DNA of 5,465 nucleotides from Lysobacteraceae bacterium (GTDB lineage: Bacteria; Pseudomonadota; Gammaproteobacteria; Xanthomonadales; Xanthomonadaceae). The notes under the pieces are model-generated. The model was not told where the DNA came from. It saw only the letters and a program-made list of their open reading frames with translations, and made no database searches. Positions 1-5,108 of the stretch are shown here, one piece after another (the stretch's first letter is position 1; each line of letters begins with the position of its first letter). A program made the translations under genes and the position numbers. The stretch covers positions 1 to 5,465 of the forward strand of contig JAIXTZ010000115.1 of assembly GCA_027483745.1 (NCBI GenBank), written 5' to 3'.

Positions 1-291
1 GGCGACGTTGAAGAAATCGGCCGAGCGCAGGTGCTCGTCGAAATCGGCCTGGTCGGTGTCGATGCTGCTGGTGTCGATGGTGACTTCGATCGACGAGTTC
101 GCGAGGTTGGCGCGGTCGAGGTTCAGCGTGCCGTCGTACTTGGTGAACTCGCCGAGAGTCTGCGAAAAACCGAGGTGGTCGATCTCGAAGCCGACGTAGG
201 TGTGGCCGGCGTCGAACTTGAACGCATCGGCGGCGAAAGCGGGGGCGGCGAAGGCGGCGGCCAGCGCTGCGGCGAACAGGGTCTTCTTCAT
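1..291 (-). CDS. YceI-family periplasmic protein, N-terminal part (3' end outside window)
   Basis: The reading frame is open from the ATG at 291-289 to the window edge, giving 97 codons without a stop. Residues 1-20 form a clear Sec signal peptide: MKK, a hydrophobic Ala/Leu/Phe core, and an AFA cleavage site followed by ADAFKFD. The mature start has the YceI pattern: DAGHTYVGFEIDHLGFS (residues 27-43), then a GEFTKYDGTL strand (47-56) and the IDTSSIDTD segment (72-80). It continues into a DEHLRSADFF block (85-94), the family's usual 'D.HLrs.dFfd' motif. YceI proteins are about 190 residues with a lipocalin-like barrel that binds isoprenoid or lipid ligands in the periplasm, so about half is present here. 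The start is supported by GGAG at 301-298, six bases upstream. It lies 52 bp downstream of the RutE-like gene on the same strand and is probably co-transcribed. Family membership is nearly certain; the ligand and role are unknown. Confidence 0.93.
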   Translation of the reverse strand, partial: MKKTLFAAALAAAFAAPAFAADAFKFDAGHTYVGFEIDHLGFSQTLGEFTKYDGTLNLDRANLANSSIEVTIDTSSIDTDQADFDEHLRSADFFNVA

Positions 292-312
292 GGGGTGCTC
301 CGGGTGGGCGGG

Positions 313-330
313 CCGCGGCGGACGCCGCGG
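313..330. repeat. 18-bp GC palindrome between the RutE-like and YceI genes
   Basis: CCGCGGCG (313-320) and CGCCGCGG (323-330) are perfect inverted arms around a 2-base centre. They lie in the 52-bp gap between the two minus-strand genes. No T-run follows on either strand, so this is not a canonical intrinsic terminator. In RNA it could form a GC hairpin that protects or partly separates the two messages. In DNA this GC-rich, a chance palindrome is also possible. Confidence 0.35.
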
Positions 331-343
331 CGAAAGGATGGGT

Positions 344-931
344 TTAGGCGATGCGGGCGGCTTCGTCGAAGGACAGGCGCGGCGAACGGGGGAACAGGCC
401 GGCGGCGTCACCGTAGCCGAGGTTGATCAGGAAATTCGACTTGATCGTGGTGCCGGCGAAGAACTCGGCGTCGAGCTTGGCCGCGTCGAAACCGGACATC
501 GCGCCGGTGTCGAGCCCCAGCGCGCGCGCGGCCATGATCAGGTAGGCACCCTGCAGGGTGGCGTTGCGGAACGCGGTGCTCTCGATCAGCGCGTCGTTGC
601 CGGCGAACCAGCTGCGGGCGTCGGCGTGCGGGAAGAGCTGCGGCAGCTTGTCGTAGAAGGCCATGTCCTGCGCGACGATGACCGTGACCGGTGCGGACAT
701 CGTCTTGTCGACGTTGCCCGGCGCCAGCGTGGACTTCAGCTTTGCCTTCGCTTCGGCGGATTTGACGAACACGAAACGCGCCGGGGAGGCGTTGGCGCTG
801 GTCGGCGCCCACTTCAGCAGGTCGTAGAGCTCGTGCAGCAGGCCATCCGGCACATCCTTCTTCTGCCAGGCGTTGTGCGTGCGGGCCGTGCGGAACAGCT
901 GGTCGAGGGCGTTGGCGTCGAGGGCGGTCAT
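344..931 (-). CDS. rutE: RutE-like malonic semialdehyde reductase (nitroreductase-fold flavoprotein)
   Basis: This is a complete 195-residue protein ending in TAA at 346-344, close to the 196 residues of E. coli RutE. RutE-type enzymes are FMN-dependent, NAD(P)H-using members of the nitroreductase fold. In E. coli RutE reduces malonic semialdehyde to 3-hydroxypropionate in uracil catabolism. Recognisable blocks are RTARTHNAW (14-22), [16 protein letters not shown] (40-55), [18 protein letters not shown] (70-87), [10 protein letters not shown] (100-109), [14 protein letters not shown] (119-132), [14 protein letters not shown] (136-149), INLGYGD (169-175) and PRLSFDEA (184-191). All match the E. 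coli RutE pattern from memory. The start at ATG 931 is preferred over an upstream ATG at 1009: the extra 26 residues are Arg/Pro-rich and unlike the family, and AAGGA (941-937) sits five bases before 931. No other rut pathway gene is in the window, so the substrate here may be another aldehyde, quinone or enone. The gene probably leads a short operon with the YceI gene. Confidence 0.87.
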   Translation of the reverse strand: MTALDANALDQLFRTARTHNAWQKKDVPDGLLHELYDLLKWAPTSANASPARFVFVKSAEAKAKLKSTLAPGNVDKTMSAPVTVIVAQDMAFYDKLPQLFPHADARSWFAGNDALIESTAFRNATLQGAYLIMAARALGLDTGAMSGFDAAKLDAEFFAGTTIKSNFLINLGYGDAAGLFPRSPRLSFDEAARIA

Positions 932-966
932 GGGAGTCCTTGGGGGTCGGGTGGCGATGCGGAAGG

Positions 967-972
967 AGTATG
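967..972 (-). promoter_or_regulatory. possible -10 box for the RutE-like/YceI genes
   Basis: Read on the minus strand, CATACT (972-967) resembles TATAAT. It would place a start of transcription near 959-961, leaving a leader of about 30 bases that carries the AAGGA site. No convincing -35 hexamer lies 16-18 bp upstream, where the sequence is nearly pure G and C. The call rests on one weak box and its position. Confidence 0.3.
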
Positions 973-1011
973 GGCGCCGCCGCGGCCGCGACGATGCCCG
1001 CCACTGCAACA

Positions 1012-1036
1012 GGTCGTTGTGTACCCCGGAACGACC
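1012..1036. promoter_or_regulatory. inverted repeat GGTCGTT-N11-AACGACC in the divergent promoter region
   Basis: Perfect 7-bp arms at 1012-1018 and 1030-1036 face each other across an 11-bp spacer. They lie in the middle of the 149-bp gap between the divergent RutE-like and ELM1-like genes. Arm centres are 18 bp apart, which suits a dimeric DNA-binding protein contacting one face of the helix. The site would lie just upstream of both proposed promoters. No regulator gene is next to it in the window, so the operator reading is inference. Confidence 0.35.
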
Positions 1037-1067
1037 CGTCGCGATGCCCGGCCCGCGTGGGGCTGGC

Positions 1068-1073
1068 TACACT
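1068..1073 (+). promoter_or_regulatory. -10 box TACACT of the ELM1-like gene, probably giving a leaderless mRNA
   Basis: TACACT matches four of six bases of TATAAT, including the critical A2 and T6. Exactly seven bases (1074-1080) separate it from the A of the ATG at 1081, which is the usual -10 to +1 distance. Transcription would therefore begin at, or within a base of, the start codon. There is no Shine-Dalgarno motif in the 15 bases before the ATG, which fits a leaderless message. A -35 element at the expected position (about 1045-1050) is not recognisable. Confidence 0.5.
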
Positions 1074-1080
1074 CCGGGGC

Positions 1081-2109
1081 ATGAGCGTCGTTCCCCCCAC
1101 CCCGGTCCTCGTGCTGCACGACGGTGCCGCCGGCAATCGCCGGCAGGCGCTGGCCTTGGCCGAGGCTTGGGCGCTGCCCTTTGCGGAGTTCGTGCTGCGA
1201 CCCCGGGTGCCGTGGCGCTGGGCCGCACCGCGCGTGCTGCCGGGCAGCCACGCGGCCTTCGGTGCCGCGTTCGGCGCCGCGCTCGACACGCCGCCGCCCG
1301 TGGTGGTGGGCTGCGGCCGCCAGGCGGCCCTCGCCACGCGCCTTCTGCGGCAGCGCGGCAGCGCCGTCGTGCAAATCCTGCATCCGCGCCTGCCCACGCC
1401 GCACTGGGACGCCGTCGTTTTGCCCGCGCACGATGGCGTGCAGGGCGGCAACGTGTTGACGCTCGACGGCAGCCTGAACCCGATCGACGACGCCTGGCTG
1501 GAGCGGCAGCGCGCCGCGCACCCGACGCTCGGCGAGGGCCCGGGGCCACTCACCGTCCTGCTGGTCGGCGGTCCGACAGACGACAGCGACTGGGACCGCC
1601 ACGCGCTCGACGGCATCCTCGAACTGCTGCTGCGCTGGCGCCAGCGCGATGGCGGGACGCTGTGGGTGATCGGCTCGCGCCGCACGCCGTCGGCGATGCG
1701 CCGACAGATCAAGCAGGCCATGGGCGACCGTGCCCATGTCTGGATGGACGACCGCGACGGGCCGAACCCCTATGCCGGCGCGATGGCCTGGGCCGACCGG
1801 CTCGTGGTGACGCCGGATTCCGCCAACCTGATCAGCGAAGCCGCGGCCACGCGCGCGCCGCTGTGGATCGCCGTGCCGCGCTACAACCGGGGCCGCATCC
1901 GGCACCTCGTCGCCAAGGCCATCGACAGTGGCCGGGCGCGTGCGCTGGGTCCGGAAAGCGCGCCGTGGCCGATCGAGCCGTGGCGCGAAAGCGCGCGCAT
2001 CGCCGAACGGCTTCGACCGTGGATCCTCGAGCGGATCGCCGCGCGTCAGCCGGCCACCAACGGCGACATCGCCGAGAGCGTCGCACGCAGCGACGACGCC
2101 GTGCCCTGA
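1081..2109 (+). CDS. ELM1/GtrOC1-family (DUF1022) putative glycosyltransferase
   Basis: The 342-residue protein shows the ELM1 family layout. There is an N-terminal DGAAGNRRQALALAEA block (14-29), a VVGCGRQAA loop (76-83) and QILHPRLP with WDAVVLPAHD (98-105, 109-118). LLVGGP (160-165) opens the second half, followed by WVIGSRRTP (195-203), NPYAGAMAWADRLVVTPDSA (229-248) and NLISEAAAT (249-257). Two Rossmann-like halves with a late 'TPDSxxxxSEA' motif suggest a GT-B glycosyltransferase fold. The founding plant protein ELM1 acts in mitochondrial fission, and bacterial members are usually annotated as putative glycosyltransferases without a proven reaction. There is no signal peptide or membrane span, so it is probably cytosolic. 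The start at 1081 is chosen because the 47 codons upstream in the same frame are low-complexity and lie over the promoter. The last 64 bp overlap the 3' end of glnE on the other strand. Family is fairly sure; donor and acceptor are unknown. Confidence 0.87.
   Translation: MSVVPPTPVLVLHDGAAGNRRQALALAEAWALPFAEFVLRPRVPWRWAAPRVLPGSHAAFGAAFGAALDTPPPVVVGCGRQAALATRLLRQRGSAVVQILHPRLPTPHWDAVVLPAHDGVQGGNVLTLDGSLNPIDDAWLERQRAAHPTLGEGPGPLTVLLVGGPTDDSDWDRHALDGILELLLRWRQRDGGTLWVIGSRRTPSAMRRQIKQAMGDRAHVWMDDRDGPNPYAGAMAWADRLVVTPDSANLISEAAATRAPLWIAVPRYNRGRIRHLVAKAIDSGRARALGPESAPWPIEPWRESARIAERLRPWILERIAARQPATNGDIAESVARSDDAVP
2046..2109. other. 64-bp tail-to-tail overlap of the ELM1-like gene and glnE
   Basis: The two convergent genes share 64 bp. 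The last 20 sense codons or so of each lie in the other's antisense strand (ELM1-like residues 322-342, GlnE residues 909-929). No intrinsic terminator with a T-run is visible near either stop codon, so transcripts from both sides probably run into the opposite gene. A 10-bp direct repeat, CGCGGCCGGC, occurs just beyond the overlap at 2115-2124 and 2131-2140. It may simply reflect Arg/Pro/Ala codons in GlnE. Confidence 0.9.
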
Positions 2110-4835
2110 ACGACCGCGGCCGGCACGCGACGCGGCCGGCGATCGAGCGTGCAGCCGAGCGAGAGCCCGACGAGTGCCGCATGCGCCGTGCCCAGGGCCT
2201 CCGCGGTGACGGCGTTGATCAGCCCGACCTTCGCGAGCGTCGACGCCAGCGCCGCGCTGTGCCGCGGCTCGAGCAAGGCCGGGTGGGCGCCAGCGTGTCG
2301 CAGCACGGCGTGCTGCAGGGCGAATTCGAGATCGACGAGGCCACCGGCGCCCTGCTTCAGGTCGAAGTGCGCGGCATCGCTGCGGTCGAGCTCGCGGCGC
2401 ATGCGCTCGCGCATGTCGGCGATGTCCCTCGCGAGCGCGGAAGGCTCCCGAGGACGCGCGAGGATCTCGCCACGCAGCGCGTCGAGCCGGGCCAGCAGCG
2501 CGGCGTCGCCGGCGAGCGGCCGCATGCGGACGAGGGCCTGGTGCTCCCAGGTCCACGCGCGCTCGCGCTGGTAGCCGGCGAAACTGTCGAAGTTCACCAC
2601 CAGCAGCCCCTTGGCGCCGTCCGGACGGAGCCGCACGTCGACGTCGTAGAGCCTGCCGCCAGCCGTGGGCGTATCCAGAACCGCGACGAGCTTCTGCGCG
2701 ACGCGGAGGTAATAGCGGCCCGCATCGAGCGGACGCGCGCCGTCGGACACGGCGTTCGGATCGGCGCCGTGCACGAAGACGAGGTCGAGGTCGGAGGCGA
2801 AGCCCAGCTCTTCGGCCCCGATGCTGCCGTAGCCGAGGACCGCGAAGCCGCCGCCGGCGACGCGGCCGTGCGCGCGCTCGACCTCGCGCGTGGCGAGGGC
2901 CAGCGCCGCGGCCACCACCGCTTCCGCGACCGTGGCCAGCCGGCGCGTCGCGAGCACGGCGTCGATGCGGCCGGCGCGCCACGCCAACCCGATGCGAAAG
3001 GCCAAACTGTGGCGACGCTCGTTCAAGGCGATCAGCGCGGCCTCGGCATCGTCGTGCATCGGCACGAGGGCGGCGAGGTCCTGCGCGATGGCGGCCGCCT
3101 CGGGCAGCGGGCCGGCCGCACGCACGTCGAGCAGCTCATCGAGCAGCAGCGGGTGTTCGGTGAGGCGCTCGGCCAGCAGCGCGCTGCCGGCACAGACCTC
3201 GGCGAGGCGTTCGAGCGCCGCGGGCTGCTCGGCCAGCAGGGCGAAGTAGCTGCTTCGGCGGCCGATCGCGGTGATCAGGGCGATGCCGCGCGCCAGGCTG
3301 GCGTCAGGCGCATCGCTGGACGCGGCCTGTGCGGCCAGCGTCGGAACGATGCGATCAAACCACGCGGCGGCACGCGGCGACAGGCTGCGCCGCAGGGCCG
3401 AGGCCGAAAGGCGACGCAGCGCATCGTCGGCGGCTTCGGCATCGGCGAAGCCCGCGTCCGCGAGCACGGTCGCGGAGCCGCCCTCGGGCAAGGCCTGCCA
3501 GTAGGCGGCCAGCGCGGCCGTGCGCGCGTCGACCGACGCCGAGGATCGCGCCGGCGCATGGCGCCCGCCCAGCACGGCGGCGAACTCCGCGGCGACCACG
3601 TCGCGATGCCCGCGGAGCGCCGAGTCGAGGGCGGCGGCATCGGTGTACCCGAGGCCACGCGCCACGCGCAGCCGGTCCAAGGGTTCGGCCGGCAGCGCGT
3701 ACTCCTGCGCGTCGCGCAGCATCTGCACGCGGTTCTCGACGCGGCGCAGGAAGCGATAGGCCGCGGCGAGCCGCTGCGCGGTGGCTTCCGGCAGATGCCC
3801 CGCGGCCGCCAGCGCGGAAAGCGCCGGCAGCAGGCCACGACGACGCAGTGCCGGCTCCCGCCCGCCGCGGATCAGCTGGATGGCCTGCACCAGGAACTCC
3901 ACCTCGCGGATACCGCCGGGGCCGCGCTTCAGGTCGTCGGCCATGTCCTTGCGCGCGACCTCCGCTTCGATCAACGCCTTCATCTCGCGCAGCGAATCCA
4001 ACGCGGTGAAATCGAGGTAGCGGCGGTAGACGAAGGGCCGCAGCGCATCGACCAGCGATTCACCGGCCGCGAGGTCGCCGGCCACCGGGCGCGCCTTCAA
4101 CCACGCGTAGCGCTCCCAGTCGCGGCCCTCGCGCTGGAAGTAGGCCTCCATCGCATCGAAGCTCAGCGCCAGCCGGCCGCTGTCGCCGAACGGGCGCAGG
4201 CGCAGGTCGACGCGATGGCAGAACCCATCGACCGTCGGCTCGTTCAACAGCTGCGCGAGGCGCTGGCCGAGGCGGACGAAGTAGGGCTCGGCGTCGAGCG
4301 CACGTGCGCCATCGCTGCTGCCGCCACGCGGGTAGGCGTAAACGAGGTCGACGTCGGAACTGAAGTTGAGCTCGCTGCCGCCGAGCTTGCCGAGCGCGAA
4401 CACCACCAGCCGCTGCGCGCGGCCATCGCCGTCGCGCAAGGTGCCGAAGCGCGGGGCGAACTCGGCTTCCGCTTGGGCCAGCGCACCCTGCAAGGCCTGC
4501 TCGGCGATGCGCGTGCTGCCCGCGAGGGTGGCGTCGACGTCATCGAGGCCATCGACATCGCGAGCGATCAGCACGCTCGAAGCGGCGGTGCGCCAGCGCC
4601 GCAGCGCGGCCATCGCCGCCTCGGGCGAATCGGCCTCGAGCGCGGGAAAGACGGGCCTTGCGTGGCGGTTCGCGAGCAGGTCGGGCTGGCGCCGCAGGAC
4701 GTCGAGCGCGAACTCCGAGGCGACGGCGAGCGGGCGCAGCGCGATGCGGGTCGAGGCGTCCAAGGGCGTGGCGTCGGCGAGCGCGTCGAGCCGACGCTCG
4801 ACGAGGGCTTCGAGGGTGGACTCAAGCGATGCCAT
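2046..4835 (-). CDS. glnE: bifunctional glutamine synthetase adenylyltransferase/adenylyl-removing enzyme
   Basis: The 929-residue protein is close to E. coli GlnE (946). GlnE attaches AMP to a tyrosine on each glutamine synthetase subunit (lower activity) and removes it by phosphorolysis. Glutamine and PII/PII-UMP steer the balance. The N-terminal adenylyl-removing domain carries LGKLGGSELNFSSDVDLVYAY (about 148-168), with paired Asp161 and Asp163, and RVDLRLRPFGDSG (208-220). KRGPGGIREVEFLVQ (303-317) starts its helical part. The C-terminal adenylyltransferase domain repeats the plan: YGSIGAEELGFASDLDLVFVH (669-689) with Asp682 and Asp684, DVDVRLRPDGAKG (731-743) and KQGAGGLVDLEFALQ (827-841). 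Both metal-binding Asp pairs are intact, so both activities should work. ATG 4835 is chosen because family similarity begins at LEALVERRLDAL (8-19) and GAGG (4844-4840 region) lies just upstream. An extension to 4865 would translate the terminator. The gene ends in TGA at 2048-2046, inside the end of the converging ELM1-like gene. Confidence 0.98.
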   Translation of the reverse strand: MASLESTLEALVERRLDALADATPLDASTRIALRPLAVASEFALDVLRRQPDLLANRHARPVFPALEADSPEAAMAALRRWRTAASSVLIARDVDGLDDVDATLAGSTRIAEQALQGALAQAEAEFAPRFGTLRDGDGRAQRLVVFALGKLGGSELNFSSDVDLVYAYPRGGSSDGARALDAEPYFVRLGQRLAQLLNEPTVDGFCHRVDLRLRPFGDSGRLALSFDAMEAYFQREGRDWERYAWLKARPVAGDLAAGESLVDALRPFVYRRYLDFTALDSLREMKALIEAEVARKDMADDLKRGPGGIREVEFLVQAIQLIRGGREPALRRRGLLPALSALAAAGHLPEATAQRLAAAYRFLRRVENRVQMLRDAQEYALPAEPLDRLRVARGLGYTDAAALDSALRGHRDVVAAEFAAVLGGRHAPARSSASVDARTAALAAYWQALPEGGSATVLADAGFADAEAADDALRRLSASALRRSLSPRAAAWFDRIVPTLAAQAASSDAPDASLARGIALITAIGRRSSYFALLAEQPAALERLAEVCAGSALLAERLTEHPLLLDELLDVRAAGPLPEAAAIAQDLAALVPMHDDAEAALIALNERRHSLAFRIGLAWRAGRIDAVLATRRLATVAEAVVAAALALATREVERAHGRVAGGGFAVLGYGSIGAEELGFASDLDLVFVHGADPNAVSDGARPLDAGRYYLRVAQKLVAVLDTPTAGGRLYDVDVRLRPDGAKGLLVVNFDSFAGYQRERAWTWEHQALVRMRPLAGDAALLARLDALRGEILARPREPSALARDIADMRERMRRELDRSDAAHFDLKQGAGGLVDLEFALQHAVLRHAGAHPALLEPRHSAALASTLAKVGLINAVTAEALGTAHAALVGLSLGCTLDRRPRRVPAAVVQGTASSLRATLSAMSPLVAG

Positions 4836-4847
4836 GGTGCCTCGTCG

Positions 4848-4886
4848 AAAAAAAAGAACCCGCAAGGCCGAGGCGCTTGCGGGCTC
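4848..4886 (-). terminator. strong intrinsic terminator inside the glnE leader
   Basis: On the minus strand GAGCCCGCAAG (4886-4876) pairs with CTTGCGGGTTC (4866-4856). This gives an 11-bp stem with one G-U pair and a 9-base loop. It is followed at once by eight T residues (4855-4848). Orientation is clear, because the other strand has no T-run. The T-run ends only 12 bases before the glnE start codon and next to its ribosome binding site, so it lies in the glnE 5' leader, not after a gene. It may terminate a short upstream RNA, act as an attenuator, or both. Confidence 0.85.
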
Positions 4887-4891
4887 GCGCT

Positions 4892-4902
4892 CCCTCCCCC
4901 AC
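4892..4902. repeat. C-rich 11-mer CCCTCCCCCAC, copy 1
   Basis: This 11-base sequence recurs exactly at 5006-5016, 114 bp away, and both copies are preceded by GCT (with one extra base in copy 2). It is GTGGGGGAGGG on the minus strand, the sense strand of the glnE leader. Copy 1 is six bases upstream of the terminator stem. The G-rich RNA form could be a pairing target for a C-rich small RNA loop, but no partner is in the window. Confidence 0.6.
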
Positions 4903-4938
4903 GTCGGAAGCGATTCGATCCTGCGATGGCGCCGCGAA

Positions 4939-4965
4939 GCGATGCACGCTGCATTGCAGCATCGC
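4939..4965. repeat. nested palindrome in the glnE upstream region
   Basis: GCGATGC (4939-4945) and GCATCGC (4959-4965) are perfect 7-bp arms around 13 bases. Inside lies a second, overlapping palindrome, GCTGCATTGCAGC (4948-4960), with 6-bp arms around one base. The two foldings partly compete for the same bases. In a minus-strand transcript this would be a structured leader element upstream of the terminator; in DNA it could be a protein site. It does not resemble a riboswitch class that I can name. Confidence 0.5.
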
Positions 4966-5003
4966 CGGCTTTGCGAGGATGCTCCTTGCCTTGTGGCCCA
5001 CGC

Positions 5004-5009
5004 TACCCT
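5004..5009 (+). promoter_or_regulatory. weak rightward -10-like box TACCCT
   Basis: The context CGCTACCCTCC resembles GGCTACACTCC, the -10 region of the ELM1-like gene. If active, it would start a plus-strand RNA near 5016-5017 that runs into the hairpin at 5058-5089. There is no good -35 box at the expected spacing, and the box overlaps the repeated C-rich 11-mer. Weak evidence. Confidence 0.2.
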
Positions 5010-5016
5010 CCCCCAC
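5006..5016. repeat. C-rich 11-mer CCCTCCCCCAC, copy 2
   Basis: This is the second exact copy of the sequence at 4892-4902, in the same orientation. In this copy it is followed by CGTC-AA-CGACG, a small inverted repeat. The two copies bracket the nested palindrome at 4939-4965. Confidence 0.6.
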
Positions 5017-5057
5017 CGTCAACGACGGAAAGGCTACCTCATGGCGACAGCCTCAAC

Positions 5058-5089
5058 GACGAAGCCCCGCATGGCCGCGGGGCTTCGTC
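5058..5089 (-). terminator. GC-rich hairpin, probable 3' end of the upstream minus-strand gene
   Basis: GACGAAGCCCCGC (5058-5070) and GCGGGGCTTCGTC (5077-5089) form a perfect 13-bp stem with a 6-base loop. The hairpin begins 19 bases after the stop codon of the minus-strand gene at 5109-5465, where a terminator is expected. There is no T-run on either strand, so termination may be weak or the structure may mainly protect the mRNA end. The GAAGCCCCGC/GCGGGGCTTC stem type is common in terminators of GC-rich proteobacteria. Confidence 0.65.
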
Positions 5090-5108
5090 CTGCTTCGGTA
5101 CCGGTCGT

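Noticed and set aside
992..1050. 9-bp direct repeat CGATGCCCG spaced 50 bp apart as a stand-alone regulatory element
   Set aside because: Such short GC-rich words recur often in this DNA; it is mentioned only as context for the inverted repeat between the copies.
200..1084. 294-codon plus-strand frame antisense to the YceI and RutE-like genes
   Set aside because: The translation is the Gly/Arg/Val-rich antisense of the RutE-like gene and has no credible start site.
408..1721. 437-codon minus-strand frame overlapping the RutE-like and ELM1-like genes
   Set aside because: Low-complexity Arg/Pro/Ser-rich translation without family motifs, overlapping two genes with clear homology.
928..2982. 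684-codon open frame on the minus strand across the ELM1-like gene and part of glnE
   Set aside because: It is extremely rich in Arg, Ala, Gly and Pro, typical of a shadow frame in GC-rich DNA, and it covers two well-supported genes in other frames.
3329..4009. 226-codon plus-strand frame antisense to glnE
   Set aside because: Almost only Arg, Ala and Pro; a by-product of glnE codon bias on the opposite strand.
4835..4865. Earlier ATG that would add ten residues to GlnE
   Set aside because: The extra residues are encoded by the terminator T-run and right arm (two Phe from the T-run); the ribosome binding site and family similarity fit the start at 4835.
4822..5022. 66-codon minus-strand frame leading into the glnE start
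   Set aside because: It runs through the palindrome and the terminator and has no ribosome binding site or family look. A leader peptide cannot be excluded, but nothing such as a run of regulatory codons supports it.
5017..5022. TTGACG on the minus strand as a -35 box for glnE
   Set aside because: No -10-like hexamer lies 16-18 bp downstream, where the sequence is GGGCCA, so no promoter was called. The true glnE promoter was not located.
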